64,000 nt of DNA from Neisseria perflava (GTDB lineage Bacteria; Pseudomonadota; Gammaproteobacteria; Burkholderiales; Neisseriaceae). Under the pieces are notes generated by a model. The model was given only the letters and a program-made list of their open reading frames with translations. It was not told the DNA's origin and searched no databases. The position numbers were made by a program, and so were the translations under genes. This document shows positions 17,814 to 26,636 of the stretch, in pieces (position 1 is the first letter of the stretch; each line of letters opens with the position of its first letter). The DNA lies in NCBI RefSeq assembly GCF_024170405.1, contig NZ_JALJYC010000010.1, positions 1-64,000 on the forward strand, read 5' to 3'.

Positions 17814-18258
17814 CGCTTTACTCCCTTTCTTTCAGACGGCCTTTTCAGTTTGAACCGGCCGAAACAGGTTAGGACTATACATGAAAAAATTTCACTCGCA
17901 AGGCAAAACCCTAAAGCAGGCATGTGTGTATATCTTTTTTATCCACAGAATCAGTATTTCACGAAAAGTTATCCCCATTTGTAAACAATATCCAAGTCAT
18001 ATTTTCCGAAACCTAAAAATAGAGCTAACTATTTAAAAAATAAAAGCAATAAAACTTACCCACAATAATAAAGCCGACTCAACATAATCATCTATTTATA
18101 TTTAAATCTTAAATATTGTTCTGTCTTCCGGATTTCCGGAAAAGTTGCAAACGTAAAGCAACCTTTTCAAAAAATTAAAAAGTTAAGGATTGTTAAACAA
18201 CTGTAAATCGGGTAGAGTATTGCCCGATAGATTAAATTAATAACGGAGTTCCCTCTTT
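17814..18258. other. 445-bp AT-rich divergent region with DnaA-box cluster (origin candidate C)
   Basis: It lies between divergent ggt and gnd. Three DnaA boxes share one orientation: 17939-17947 (exact TTATCCACA), 17969-17977 (TTATCCCCA) and 18056-18064 (TTACCCACA). A strongly AT-rich stretch (about 18006-18120) follows. A DUS lies at 17831-17842. The gnd ribosome-binding site (GGAG) is at about 18245. Confidence 0.5.
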
Positions 18259-19707
<1,449 letters not shown>

Positions 19708-19727
19708 TTGATGGTGTGAACATGGCT

Positions 19728-19767
19728 AAAGGCCGTCTGAATGATTCAAATCGTTCAGACGGCCTTT
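19728..19767. terminator. DUS inverted-repeat terminator after gnd
   Basis: AAAGGCCGTCTGAATGATT pairs with a near-perfect complement ending in GGCCTTT. Confidence 0.82.
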
Positions 19768-19863
19768 ATTCTTTGAGAATCCGGATAAAATTGTCCACTT
19801 TTCAGAAAACCGTAAAACAGCCATAAATCCGTTATTAATTATTTGAAAATAAAAAAATAAAAT

Positions 19864-19896
19864 AACAAGGCCGTCTGAATTTCAGACGGCCTTGTT
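19864..19896. terminator. Perfect DUS palindrome after the hydroxyacid dehydrogenase gene
   Basis: A 33-bp palindrome built from two DUS extended by AACA/TGTT with a one-base centre. An exact DnaA box (19912-19920) follows. Confidence 0.78.
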
Positions 19897-19911
19897 AAAT
19901 TGCGCACAATT

Positions 19912-19920
19912 TTATCCACA
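19912..19920 (+). other. Perfect DnaA box
   Basis: Exact TTATCCACA between the gnd-side terminators and the dehydrogenase gene. Confidence 0.45.
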
Positions 19921-19942
19921 GGATTTTAAATCATGCCTGCAA

Positions 19943-20902
19943 TTACACCACATTCTGCGGCTTGCCTGCGGCAAAGTTGTTCACATTCTCCTGCAAAATA
20001 TCAAACAGGCGGTTCATTGCTTCACGGCTGGCCCAGGCGACATGCGGGGTAATAATCAAGTTGGGCAGGTCAGCTTCCAGCAGAGGATTGCTGTTGCGTG
20101 GCGGCTCTTCGGTGAGCACATCCACGCCGGCGCCGCCGAGCTGTCCGTTTTGCAGCGCTTCCAGCAGGGCGCTTTCGTTAACGAGACCGCCGCGTCCGCA
20201 GTTGATGAGGATGGCGGACGGTTTCATCTGTTGCAGCTCGGCGCAGCCTATCATATCGGCGGTCTGCTCGTTTAGCGGGCAATGCAGCGAAATCACATCG
20301 GCGCTTTGCAGGGCTTGCGCAAAGGAGACATAACCCTCGCGCACGTTGGCGGCGTGTTTGTGTTCGGCGAAGATGACGTTCATCTTAAACGCCTGTGCAT
20401 AAGTGGCCAGTACGCTGCCGATACCGCCGCGCCCGAAAATGGCCAGGGTTTTACCGTTCAAATCGCGCATGGGTGCGCCGTAATGACAGAAAAACGGCGA
20501 TTGCTGCCATAGGCCGTCTGAAACGTCGCGCTGATAGGCGGGCAGGTTGCGCATTAGGGCAATCATCAGCATAAAGGCGTGTTCGGCCACGGATTCGTTG
20601 CCGTAGGCGCGCACGTTGCAGACGGTAATCCCTGCGGCTTTGGCGGCGGCGGTATCCACGTTGTTGACGCCGGTTGCGGTGACGGCAATCAGCTTGAGTT
20701 GCGGATTGGCGGCGATGGCTTCGGCGTTGATGACGACTTTGTTGGTAATGATGATGTCCGCGCCTTGGATACGGGCAGCGGTGTCATCGGGACGGGTAGC
20801 GCCGTAGCTGACCAGCTCGTGTTCAAAATTAAAGACGAATTCGCGCTCGGGCAGGGTGTCGCGGTCGAGCACGACGATTTTCAGCGGGCTTAGGGTTTTC
20901 AT
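19943..20902 (-). CDS. D-2-hydroxyacid dehydrogenase (glycerate/hydroxypyruvate reductase-like)
   Basis: A 319-residue NAD(P)-dependent dehydrogenase. The Rossmann motif is FGRGGIGSVLA (about residue 155). The catalytic triad is arginine in INCGRGGLVNE, glutamate in GVDVLTEEPP and histidine in ITPHVAWASREA. It resembles HprA-type glycerate dehydrogenases that interconvert hydroxypyruvate and D-glycerate, but other 2-keto acids are possible. The start is the ATG at 20902. It is convergent with gnd. Confidence 0.85.
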   Translation of the reverse strand: MKTLSPLKIVVLDRDTLPEREFVFNFEHELVSYGATRPDDTAARIQGADIIITNKVVINAEAIAANPQLKLIAVTATGVNNVDTAAAKAAGITVCNVRAYGNESVAEHAFMLMIALMRNLPAYQRDVSDGLWQQSPFFCHYGAPMRDLNGKTLAIFGRGGIGSVLATYAQAFKMNVIFAEHKHAANVREGYVSFAQALQSADVISLHCPLNEQTADMIGCAELQQMKPSAILINCGRGGLVNESALLEALQNGQLGGAGVDVLTEEPPRNSNPLLEADLPNLIITPHVAWASREAMNRLFDILQENVNNFAAGKPQNVV

Positions 20903-21059
20903 GCTTATCTATTTCTATTGAGATTTATAAAATGATTGTTTTTGGCTAATTGTAGATAAAAATAGCCAACTTCGTTTTAGCGCTTGGAATCATTATCATA
21001 TGGATAACCAATAAGACAATTCAAACAGCTTCAAACCAAACGATACAGGAATCCATATT

Positions 21060-21338
21060 ATGTTGAAAACCCTGACTTTTGCAATATTGCATTTTAGCGT
21101 GGCATTCGGCGTGACCTATACTTTAACCGGCAGTTTCGGCGTTTCCGGCGCGGTGGCGCTGATTGAGCCGCTGGTGAATACAGTGGTGTTTTATTTTCAC
21201 GAAAAAGCGTGGGCGCGACACGAGCGCCATCGGGCAAACAAGCAGGCGGATAAGGTTGCCGCACCGCTGCATACCGATAGCAAATGTGGTACGCTAGGAG
21301 CTGTTGACACTTCATCCGCGAAGCAGATTTTCGTGTGA
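21060..21338 (+). CDS. DUF2061 small membrane protein with repeat-derived C-terminus
   Basis: A 92-residue protein. Residues 1-60 fit DUF2061: two hydrophobic helices, with the conserved ending of the type VNTVVFYFHEKAW. The last 12 codons (from about 21303) and the TGA lie inside an inverted-repeat element, giving the tail VDTSSAKQIFV. The original 3' end was therefore probably replaced or extended by insertion. No function is known for the family beyond a predicted membrane location. The ATG at 21060 is the natural start. Confidence 0.75.
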   Translation: MLKTLTFAILHFSVAFGVTYTLTGSFGVSGAVALIEPLVNTVVFYFHEKAWARHERHRANKQADKVAAPLHTDSKCGTLGAVDTSSAKQIFV

Positions 21339-21365
21339 AAAGATGCCGCATGATGAAATGTCAAC
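21301..21365. repeat. Internally deleted inverted-repeat (MITE-like) element, copy 1
   Basis: It begins CTGTTGACACTTCATC and ends GATGAAATGTCAAC, so the ends are inverted repeats. It matches both ends of the 162-bp element at 54048-54209, in the opposite orientation and lacking the middle. It overlaps the end of the DUF2061 gene and stops about 40 bp before the FKBP gene. Confidence 0.75.
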
Positions 21366-21407
21366 CGCTCTTAAAGCATTCTCCACATCCCGTATAAAGG
21401 AAATACG

Positions 21408-21734
21408 ATGAGTCTGATTATTGAAGACCTGCAAGAAGGCAGCGGCAAAGAAGCCGTGAAAGGCAAAGAAATCACCGTGCACTATACCGGCTGGCTGCAA
21501 GACGGCACCAAATTCGATTCCAGCTTGGATCGCCGCCAACCGCTGACCATCACGCTGGGCGTGGGTCAGGTGATTTCCGGTTGGGACGAAGGTTTCGGCG
21601 GCATGAAAGAAGGCGGCAAACGTAAGCTGACCATTCCGCCGGAAATGGGTTACGGCGCACGCGGTGCGGGCGGCGTGATTCCACCGAACGCCACGCTGGT
21701 GTTTGAGGTGGAATTGTTGAAAGTGTACGAATAA
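21408..21734 (+). CDS. FKBP-type peptidyl-prolyl isomerase
   Basis: A 108-residue single-domain FKBP without signal peptide. The active-site segments VHYTGWLQDGTKFDSS, VISGWDEGFGGMKEGGKRK and PPEMGYGARGAGGVIPPNATL are intact. It accelerates proline isomerisation in protein folding and is probably cytoplasmic. The ATG at 21408 follows AAAGGAAAT. It ends at a DUS hairpin. In pathogenic Neisseria the corresponding gene lies near the pilin silent loci; no pilin sequence is nearby here. Confidence 0.95.
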   Translation: MSLIIEDLQEGSGKEAVKGKEITVHYTGWLQDGTKFDSSLDRRQPLTITLGVGQVISGWDEGFGGMKEGGKRKLTIPPEMGYGARGAGGVIPPNATLVFEVELLKVYE

Positions 21735-21751
21735 ATAAGCCCTTAGCCCGC

Positions 21752-21801
21752 AAAGGCCGTCTGAAAAACTGCATGTCAGGCAGATTTTTCAGACGGCCTT
21801 T
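21752..21801. terminator. DUS inverted-repeat terminator after the FKBP gene
   Basis: AAAGGCCGTCTGAAAAA and its complement separated by a short loop, followed by TTT. Confidence 0.8.
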
Positions 21802-21978
21802 TATGTTGCCAAACCGGGTAATTTTACCCATATAAAATATATAATATTGAATTATATAAATAAATTTTAAAAAAGGAATGAACTTTTCGGCTTAGGGCGG
21901 CTCTTATGGTACATATGCTGCAAAAATGACGCAGGATATATTTAACAATGAGACCATAATTTGAAGAAGGAAATCTTT

Positions 21979-22149
21979 ATGAAAAAAATGACCGCCCTGT
22001 TGGTTGCCGCTGTATTGTCCACCACTGTGATGGCTGCTCAAGCTGAGAAAGCCGCCCAAACGACTGCGGCTTCCCAAGATCAAATCACTGAAACTGTGAC
22101 CACAACCGACGCTTCTGCGCCGCAAACTGCGGCCAGCGCCGCCGAGTAA
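21979..22149 (+). CDS. Small secreted Ala/Thr-rich protein
   Basis: A 56-residue protein with a clear Sec signal (MKKMTALLVAAVLSTTVMAAQA, cleavage probably after AQA). The mature peptide of about 35 residues is rich in Ala, Thr, Ser and Gln and should be disordered in the periplasm. The ATG at 21979 is preceded by GAAGGAAAT. It is followed within 20 bp by a strong intrinsic terminator. This supports a real single-gene transcript although no family is recognised. Confidence 0.7.
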   Translation: MKKMTALLVAAVLSTTVMAAQAEKAAQTTAASQDQITETVTTTDASAPQTAASAAE

Positions 22150-22167
22150 GGCCGCCCACTCCCAGAG

Positions 22168-22193
22168 AAAAGCCCGCTTTATGCGGGCTTTTT
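22168..22193 (+). terminator. Intrinsic terminator after the small secreted-protein gene
   Basis: AAAAGCCCGC and GCGGGCTTTTT form a GC-rich 7-8-bp stem with a short loop and a T run. It is not DUS-based. Confidence 0.85.
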
Positions 22194-22209
22194 GTTTGGC
22201 GGATGTGAT

Positions 22210-22680
22210 TTAAACCAAATGCTGCGCCAGCCAATCCAGCGCAAAGTCCACCGCCTGCTGCCGCACCTGTTCGCGGTCACCTGTGAATAATTTAATGCAC
22301 GCCAGCGATTCGGCAGGTGTGGACAAACCAAACCACACCGTACCCACCGGCTTGTCCGGCGTACCACCGCCCGGCCCGGCAATGCCGGACACGCTCAGGG
22401 CGTAATCGGCTCCGGCAGCGGCTTTGGCGCCGGCGGCCATTTCGAGCACGGTTTCGCGGCTGACCGCGCCGTGTTGCAGCAGGGTTTGCGCCGATACGCC
22501 GAGCAGGTTTTGCTTGGCTTGGTTGCTGTAAGTGACAAAGCTTTGGTTAAACCAAAGCGAGCTGCCCGCAATCGAGGTCAACGCGCCCGCCAGCAGCCCG
22601 CCGGTGCAGGATTCGGCACAGGTGACGCTTTGGCGGTGTCGGGTTAAATGGGCGGCGATTTTTTCTAAGGCGGTGTTCAT
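22210..22680 (-). CDS. pncC: Nicotinamide-nucleotide amidase (CinA C-terminal domain, PncC)
   Basis: A 156-residue stand-alone CinA C-terminal domain. Its motifs are VTCAESCTGGLLAGALTSIAGSS, FVTYSNQAKQNLLGV, GAVSRETVLEMA, and the signature SVSGIAGPGGGTPDKPVGTVW. It deamidates NMN to nicotinate mononucleotide in the pyridine nucleotide cycle. There is no CinA N-terminal domain, as in E. coli PncC. The start ATG is at 22680. Confidence 0.93.
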   Translation of the reverse strand: MNTALEKIAAHLTRHRQSVTCAESCTGGLLAGALTSIAGSSLWFNQSFVTYSNQAKQNLLGVSAQTLLQHGAVSRETVLEMAAGAKAAAGADYALSVSGIAGPGGGTPDKPVGTVWFGLSTPAESLACIKLFTGDREQVRQQAVDFALDWLAQHLV

Positions 22681-22820
22681 GGTCAGGCTCTGCGGAAAAA
22701 TAGCTTCAGGGTGATTGTACGCTTAAAACAGCGGGTGGATAACAGGCCGTCTGAAACACAGATGACTATACATTTTTTGATTGATGAAACAGATAGTAGG
22801 GCTTATATTCAGCCGATAAA

Positions 22821-22855
22821 AAATGCCGCCTGAAAATATTTTCAGACGGCATTTT
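22821..22855. terminator. DUS-variant hairpin after ftsX
   Basis: One arm is the variant ATGCCGCCTGAAAAT and the other the regular complement; the hairpin is preserved through a G-T pair. Confidence 0.75.
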
Positions 22856-22865
22856 ATCTACAACC

Positions 22866-23783
22866 TTATTTCTTCGCTTTAAACCCCAGCAAATGCTGCG
22901 TGGTGGCCAGCCATGCGCCGAAGACGCCCAGCGCAATGACTAGAAATAATACCAATGCAATTTCGCTGAAATTGAAAAAGCGCCAGCCGATGTTCAAGCC
23001 GTAGGGTTTGAAAATGGCGTCCACCAGCGGTCGCACCGCGCTTAGCAACCAGCCGCACAAGCCGAGGCTGACGGCGGCGGAAAACAGGCTCTGCCATACC
23101 GCCTGATACAGAAACGGGCGGCGGATAAACGAAGCGGGTGCACCCAAGAGTTTGGTGATTTCCAATTCTTCCTTGCGGCTGAGGATTTGCAGGCGGATGG
23201 TGTTATGCGCCACCAAAACAAAGGCCATGCCCAGCGTGACCGCCAAAAACCACAAAATCTTGCGGATAAATTCGTTAATCTGATACAGCGTCTGCACCCA
23301 TTCGGTATCCATCGTTGCCGATTCCACCATCGGCAGTTTGCCCACATCGGCATACACCGCCTGCATTTCTTGGGGGCTGGTGTTGGCAACGGGGGTCACG
23401 ATAAACACATCCGGCAGCGGGTTTTCATCCAGCATGGAAACCAAATTTTGGTCGAGATTGGTTTGCAGCTCTTCCAAGCCTTCTTGCTTGCCGATAAAGC
23501 GGATTTTTTCAATGCGCTTGTCGCGTTGCAGCAGGTTTTGCACCGTATCATTGTCGGCTTGGGCGGTGGCGGTGTCCATATACAGCGTAATCTGCGGCGA
23601 CTCGTTGAGCTTGCCCAACACGCTCTGCCCGCTTTGTACGCCCAGATAGAGAAACAGCGGCAGGGTCATGGCCACTGCCAGCATCAAGAGCGTCAGGAGC
23701 GTGCCGAAAGGCTGGCGCAGCAGGTCTTTGAGGGCAATACGCGCGGATTCGACGTGTAGCGAAAGATAATGAACCATGCTCAT
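22866..23783 (-). CDS. ftsX: Cell division protein FtsX
   Basis: A 305-residue ABC transporter-like membrane protein. The first transmembrane segment (LLTLLMLAVAMTLPLFLYL, about residues 35-53) precedes a periplasmic domain of about 110 residues, then three C-terminal helices. The cytoplasmic loop RLQILSRKEELEITKLLGA is the FtsX signature. With FtsE it activates septal peptidoglycan hydrolases. The upstream reading frame is long, but the ATG at 23783 overlaps the ftsE stop (ATGA), giving translational coupling. Confidence 0.95.
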   Translation of the reverse strand: MSMVHYLSLHVESARIALKDLLRQPFGTLLTLLMLAVAMTLPLFLYLGVQSGQSVLGKLNESPQITLYMDTATAQADNDTVQNLLQRDKRIEKIRFIGKQEGLEELQTNLDQNLVSMLDENPLPDVFIVTPVANTSPQEMQAVYADVGKLPMVESATMDTEWVQTLYQINEFIRKILWFLAVTLGMAFVLVAHNTIRLQILSRKEELEITKLLGAPASFIRRPFLYQAVWQSLFSAAVSLGLCGWLLSAVRPLVDAIFKPYGLNIGWRFFNFSEIALVLFLVIALGVFGAWLATTQHLLGFKAKK

Positions 23784-24430
23784 GCCAGCCGTCCTTTCTG
23801 CAGGCGCATAATGCGGTGGCCGTAGTCGGCCATCAGCGTTTCGTCGTGCGCAGCCACGATGACGGTGGTACCCGCTTCGTGGAAGGTTTTGAACAATTCC
23901 ATGATGTCGAGCGCGTAGGCGCGGTCGAGGTTGGCGGAAGGCTCGTCGGCAATCAGCAGGCTGGGTTGGTGCACCACGGCGCGGGCGATACACAGGCGCT
24001 GCTGCTCGCCGCCGGATAGGGTAACGGGGTCGTCCAGCTCGCGGCCTTTCAAACCGACTTTCTCAATCGCAATCCGAGCCCGCTCTTCCGCTTTACGCGG
24101 CTGGTAGCCGATAATCCGCAGTGGCAGGATGACGTTTTGCAATACATTGCGGTCGTAGAGGATTTTGTGGTCTTGAAACACAATACCGATGTGCTGGCGC
24201 ATAAAGCCGATTTGGTTGTCATTAAGGCTGCCCAAATCCTGATTGTTGAACCACACCTTGCCTTTGCTCGGCTTGGTAATGCCGGAAATCAGCTTCAACA
24301 CGGTGGATTTGCCCGAACCGGAATGGCCGGCGATAAAAATCATCTCGCCTTTGTTGATTTGGAAGCTGACGTTTTTCAGGGCTTCAAAACCGCCGGGGTA
24401 GGTCTTGGAAACTTGCTCGAAACGAATCAT
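23780..24430 (-). CDS. ftsE: Cell division ATP-binding protein FtsE
   Basis: A 216-residue ABC ATPase. Walker A is GHSGSGKST (about residue 36), the Q-loop is VFQDHK, the signature motif is LSGGEQQRLCIARA and Walker B is LLIADEPSANLD. The N-terminus MIRFEQVSKTYPGG is typical of FtsE. It forms the FtsEX complex at the divisome. It is first in the two-gene operon, with a 4-bp overlap to ftsX. The start ATG is at 24430. Confidence 0.97.
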   Translation of the reverse strand: MIRFEQVSKTYPGGFEALKNVSFQINKGEMIFIAGHSGSGKSTVLKLISGITKPSKGKVWFNNQDLGSLNDNQIGFMRQHIGIVFQDHKILYDRNVLQNVILPLRIIGYQPRKAEERARIAIEKVGLKGRELDDPVTLSGGEQQRLCIARAVVHQPSLLIADEPSANLDRAYALDIMELFKTFHEAGTTVIVAAHDETLMADYGHRIMRLQKGRLA

Positions 24431-24791
24431 GGAAATTCCTGAAAAAGAGTGGATTTTCAGACGGCCTAAGTGGAATTTGTAAAATTTCCACAGAATTATC
24501 CACAGGCTTGACCGGTCAATTTACAGCCTGCGATTTGCAGCAGATATACCGTTCAAACCTCAAAATTTGATTGAACAGGCCGTCTGAAAAAATAGGTTTT
24601 GCCCGAATTATAAAGGTTTCAACATGATTTAGATAGTGAAACAAACAGGCTGTTGCAGGAATGCGAAAAAGCGTAGCCGAGTGTAGCCGGATGGATTTTC
24701 AGACGGCATGAAAAGCGATATGGAAATTATCCACAATATGCGCAGGGAAATGACATCAGGCGGCTAAATGCCGATTAAGCCCTGTTTACCG
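24431..24791. other. 361-bp intergenic region upstream of ftsE
   Basis: There is no gene. It contains DUS copies at 24456-24467, 24577-24588 and 24698-24709, none arranged as a close hairpin, and exact DnaA boxes at 24496-24504 and 24727-24735. The ftsE promoter must lie in the left part. Confidence 0.6.
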
Positions 24792-25280
24792 TTACCCTTT
24801 GCATTTCGCCCGTGCCGCCGCGACCGCCGCATTCAAATTTTGCGCATTAACCTCGCCTGTCATCATTTGCCGGTAGCCGCATTTGGGCATTTCCACCACG
24901 GTAAACGGCAATACGCCGACCTGATTGCCCAGTGATTTCATAAACTGGCGGCTGTTGCTGCCGGTGTAGCGCCAAATTGGATACGCCACTGGCGTCTGCT
25001 TGAGGAATTTACCGATATTGTCGGCAGAATCCAGAGCAATGCCGACCATGTCCACACTGCCCTTTTTCTGCGCTTTGTACCAAGCCGACATTACCGGCAT
25101 TTCCTTGCGGCACGGCCCGCACCAAGTTGCCCACAGGTTCACCACGCGCACGGGCGCTTTGAGCGCGGACAAAGATTGCGTGGCGGGTTTGTTCCAGCTT
25201 TCCAGCTCGGCGGCGGTAGTAAAAGTATTCAGACCGAAAACAGCCAATACGCCCGCAAAAGCAACAGATAAAATCTTCAC
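24792..25280 (-). CDS. TlpA-like thioredoxin-fold protein, exported
   Basis: A 162-residue protein with a signal peptide (cleavage probably near FTTAAE) and a thioredoxin fold with the redox motif NLWATWCGPCRKEMP. VGVLPFTVV carries the position of the usual cis-proline. It is likely a periplasmic or membrane-tethered disulfide reductase in the TlpA/ResA group, for cytochrome c maturation or envelope thiol repair. The start is a GTG at 25280 supported by AAAGGATGG upstream. A C-terminal cysteine pair (PKCGYRQ and RAKCKG) may form a structural disulfide. Confidence 0.85.
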   Translation of the reverse strand: MKILSVAFAGVLAVFGLNTFTTAAELESWNKPATQSLSALKAPVRVVNLWATWCGPCRKEMPVMSAWYKAQKKGSVDMVGIALDSADNIGKFLKQTPVAYPIWRYTGSNSRQFMKSLGNQVGVLPFTVVEMPKCGYRQMMTGEVNAQNLNAAVAAARAKCKG

Positions 25281-25440
25281 GATACCATCCTTTAGAAAAA
25301 TGTCTGCTTATTGTACCCCGTTCAGACGGCCTGTTATTTAGCCGGAATCAAGGTGTTGGTTTTTTGCAATAGCGGTTGAGTAAAGCGGCAAGGCGGTTGA
25401 TAATGCAGGGGCTGCCGTTATTATGGAAATGAGTTATCCC

Positions 25441-25800
25441 ATGCCGTCTGAATTTATCTTGTACCACAACAACCGCTGCGGTAAATCGCGTGCGGCGTTG
25501 GCTTTATTGGAAGAGCGCGGGATTGCTTTTGAAACCGTGCGCTATCTGGATACGCCGCCCGACTTATCCACATTGACCGGGATTTACCGCAAGCTCGGCT
25601 TAGATTCCGTTCGCGGCATGATGCGCACGAAAGACGCGCTATACAAAGAATTAGGTTTGGACAATCCGGCTTTAAGCAACGATGATTTGTTGCACGCCAT
25701 CGCCGAACATCCCGCCCTGCTGGAGCGGCCGATTTTGGTGACGGCGGATAAAGCGGTCATCGGCCGTCCGCTGGAAAATATCGCCGCGCTGCTGCCGTAA
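25441..25800 (+). CDS. ArsC/Spx-family protein, arsenate reductase-like
   Basis: A 119-residue protein aligning end to end with glutaredoxin-dependent arsenate reductases: FILYHNNRCGKSRAALALLE holds the catalytic cysteine, followed by YLDTPPD, MMRTKDALYKELGL and RPILVTADKAVIGRP. It would reduce arsenate, though many family members have unproven substrates. The chosen ATG is itself the start of a DUS (ATGCCGTCTGAA reads Met-Pro-Ser-Glu). In-frame ATGs at 25423 and 25429 are alternatives. No ars regulator or pump is nearby. An exact DnaA box lies inside at 25564-25572. Confidence 0.82.
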   Translation: MPSEFILYHNNRCGKSRAALALLEERGIAFETVRYLDTPPDLSTLTGIYRKLGLDSVRGMMRTKDALYKELGLDNPALSNDDLLHAIAEHPALLERPILVTADKAVIGRPLENIAALLP

Positions 25801-25867
25801 TACGAATGCGCAGGGGGAAAACCCGCCATTGCCTATCCATCCACAACCATTTTTGCCGACAAGTTAA

Positions 25868-25876
25868 TTATCCACA
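25868..25876 (+). other. Perfect DnaA box
   Basis: Exact TTATCCACA 25 bp upstream of the YdcF-like gene; another exact copy lies inside that gene at 26155-26163 (minus). Confidence 0.45.
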
Positions 25877-25900
25877 GCTTAGAGAGGCCGTCTGAAACCC

Positions 25901-26557
25901 ATGCTCCGACTGTTCCACAGCAAAAGCGGTTTGCGCTACTACCTGCTGCGCGGCTTGGCACTCAGTATCCTGCTGATTGCCGCCGCCTTTGCCGCGACCG
26001 TGTGGCAGGTGTACCGTACCGGACAGCGCACGCTGCCGTTGGGGGAGCATGCCGATGCCGCCGTGGTTTTGGGTGCGGCGGCGTGGGACAAACGCCCTTC
26101 CCCCGTGTTCCGCGAGCGCATTAATCACGCGATTACCCTGTACCAAAGCCACCGTGTGGATAAAATCGTCTTTACCGGCGGCACGCCGAAAAAAGGCTAT
26201 ATGACCGAGGCCGAAGTGGGGCGGCGCTATGCCTTGAAACAGGGGATTCCCGCCAAAGACATCCTGTTTGAAAATACCTCGCGCAGCACCTATGAAAACC
26301 TGCGCAATATCCGCCCAGTGTTACGCGCCAACGGCATTGAAAATATCGTGATTGTCAGCGACCCTTACCACCTCGCCCGCGCCCGCGCCATTGCGCAGGA
26401 TTTTGGAATTCAGGCCGATGTGTCGGCCACGCCGACCACCTTGTTCGACCAAAACGAAGAAAGCCGACGGTTTTTGTTGCAAGAAAGTTATGCGCTGTTT
26501 GTGTACCGTTGCGAAAGCTGGGGTGATCGTATTTTGGCGGTTTTGCGCGGTATGTGA
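25901..26557 (+). CDS. YdcF/SanA-family protein (DUF218)
   Basis: A 218-residue protein with one N-terminal membrane helix (about residues 12-35) followed by a DUF218 domain. Its motifs are AAVVLGAAAWDKRPSPVF, IVFTGGTPKKGYMTEAEV, ENTSRSTYENLRN and VSDPYHLARARAIA. Family members sit in the inner membrane and influence envelope integrity and vancomycin sensitivity; the biochemical role is not defined. A DUS (25886-25897) occupies the leader directly before the ATG, and AGAGAGG overlaps its left edge. Confidence 0.85.
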   Translation: MLRLFHSKSGLRYYLLRGLALSILLIAAAFAATVWQVYRTGQRTLPLGEHADAAVVLGAAAWDKRPSPVFRERINHAITLYQSHRVDKIVFTGGTPKKGYMTEAEVGRRYALKQGIPAKDILFENTSRSTYENLRNIRPVLRANGIENIVIVSDPYHLARARAIAQDFGIQADVSATPTTLFDQNEESRRFLLQESYALFVYRCESWGDRILAVLRGM

Positions 26558-26576
26558 ACTCATCGTTTGGAAAAAA

Positions 26577-26620
26577 CAAAAGGCCGTCTGAAACAGATTT
26601 TTGTTTCAGACGGCCTTTTT
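26577..26620. terminator. DUS inverted-repeat terminator between ydcF-like gene and glmS
   Basis: AAAAGGCCGTCTGAAACA and its complement around a short T-rich loop; shared by two convergent genes. Confidence 0.82.
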
Positions 26621-26636
26621 GTTTGGCGCAAACCCG

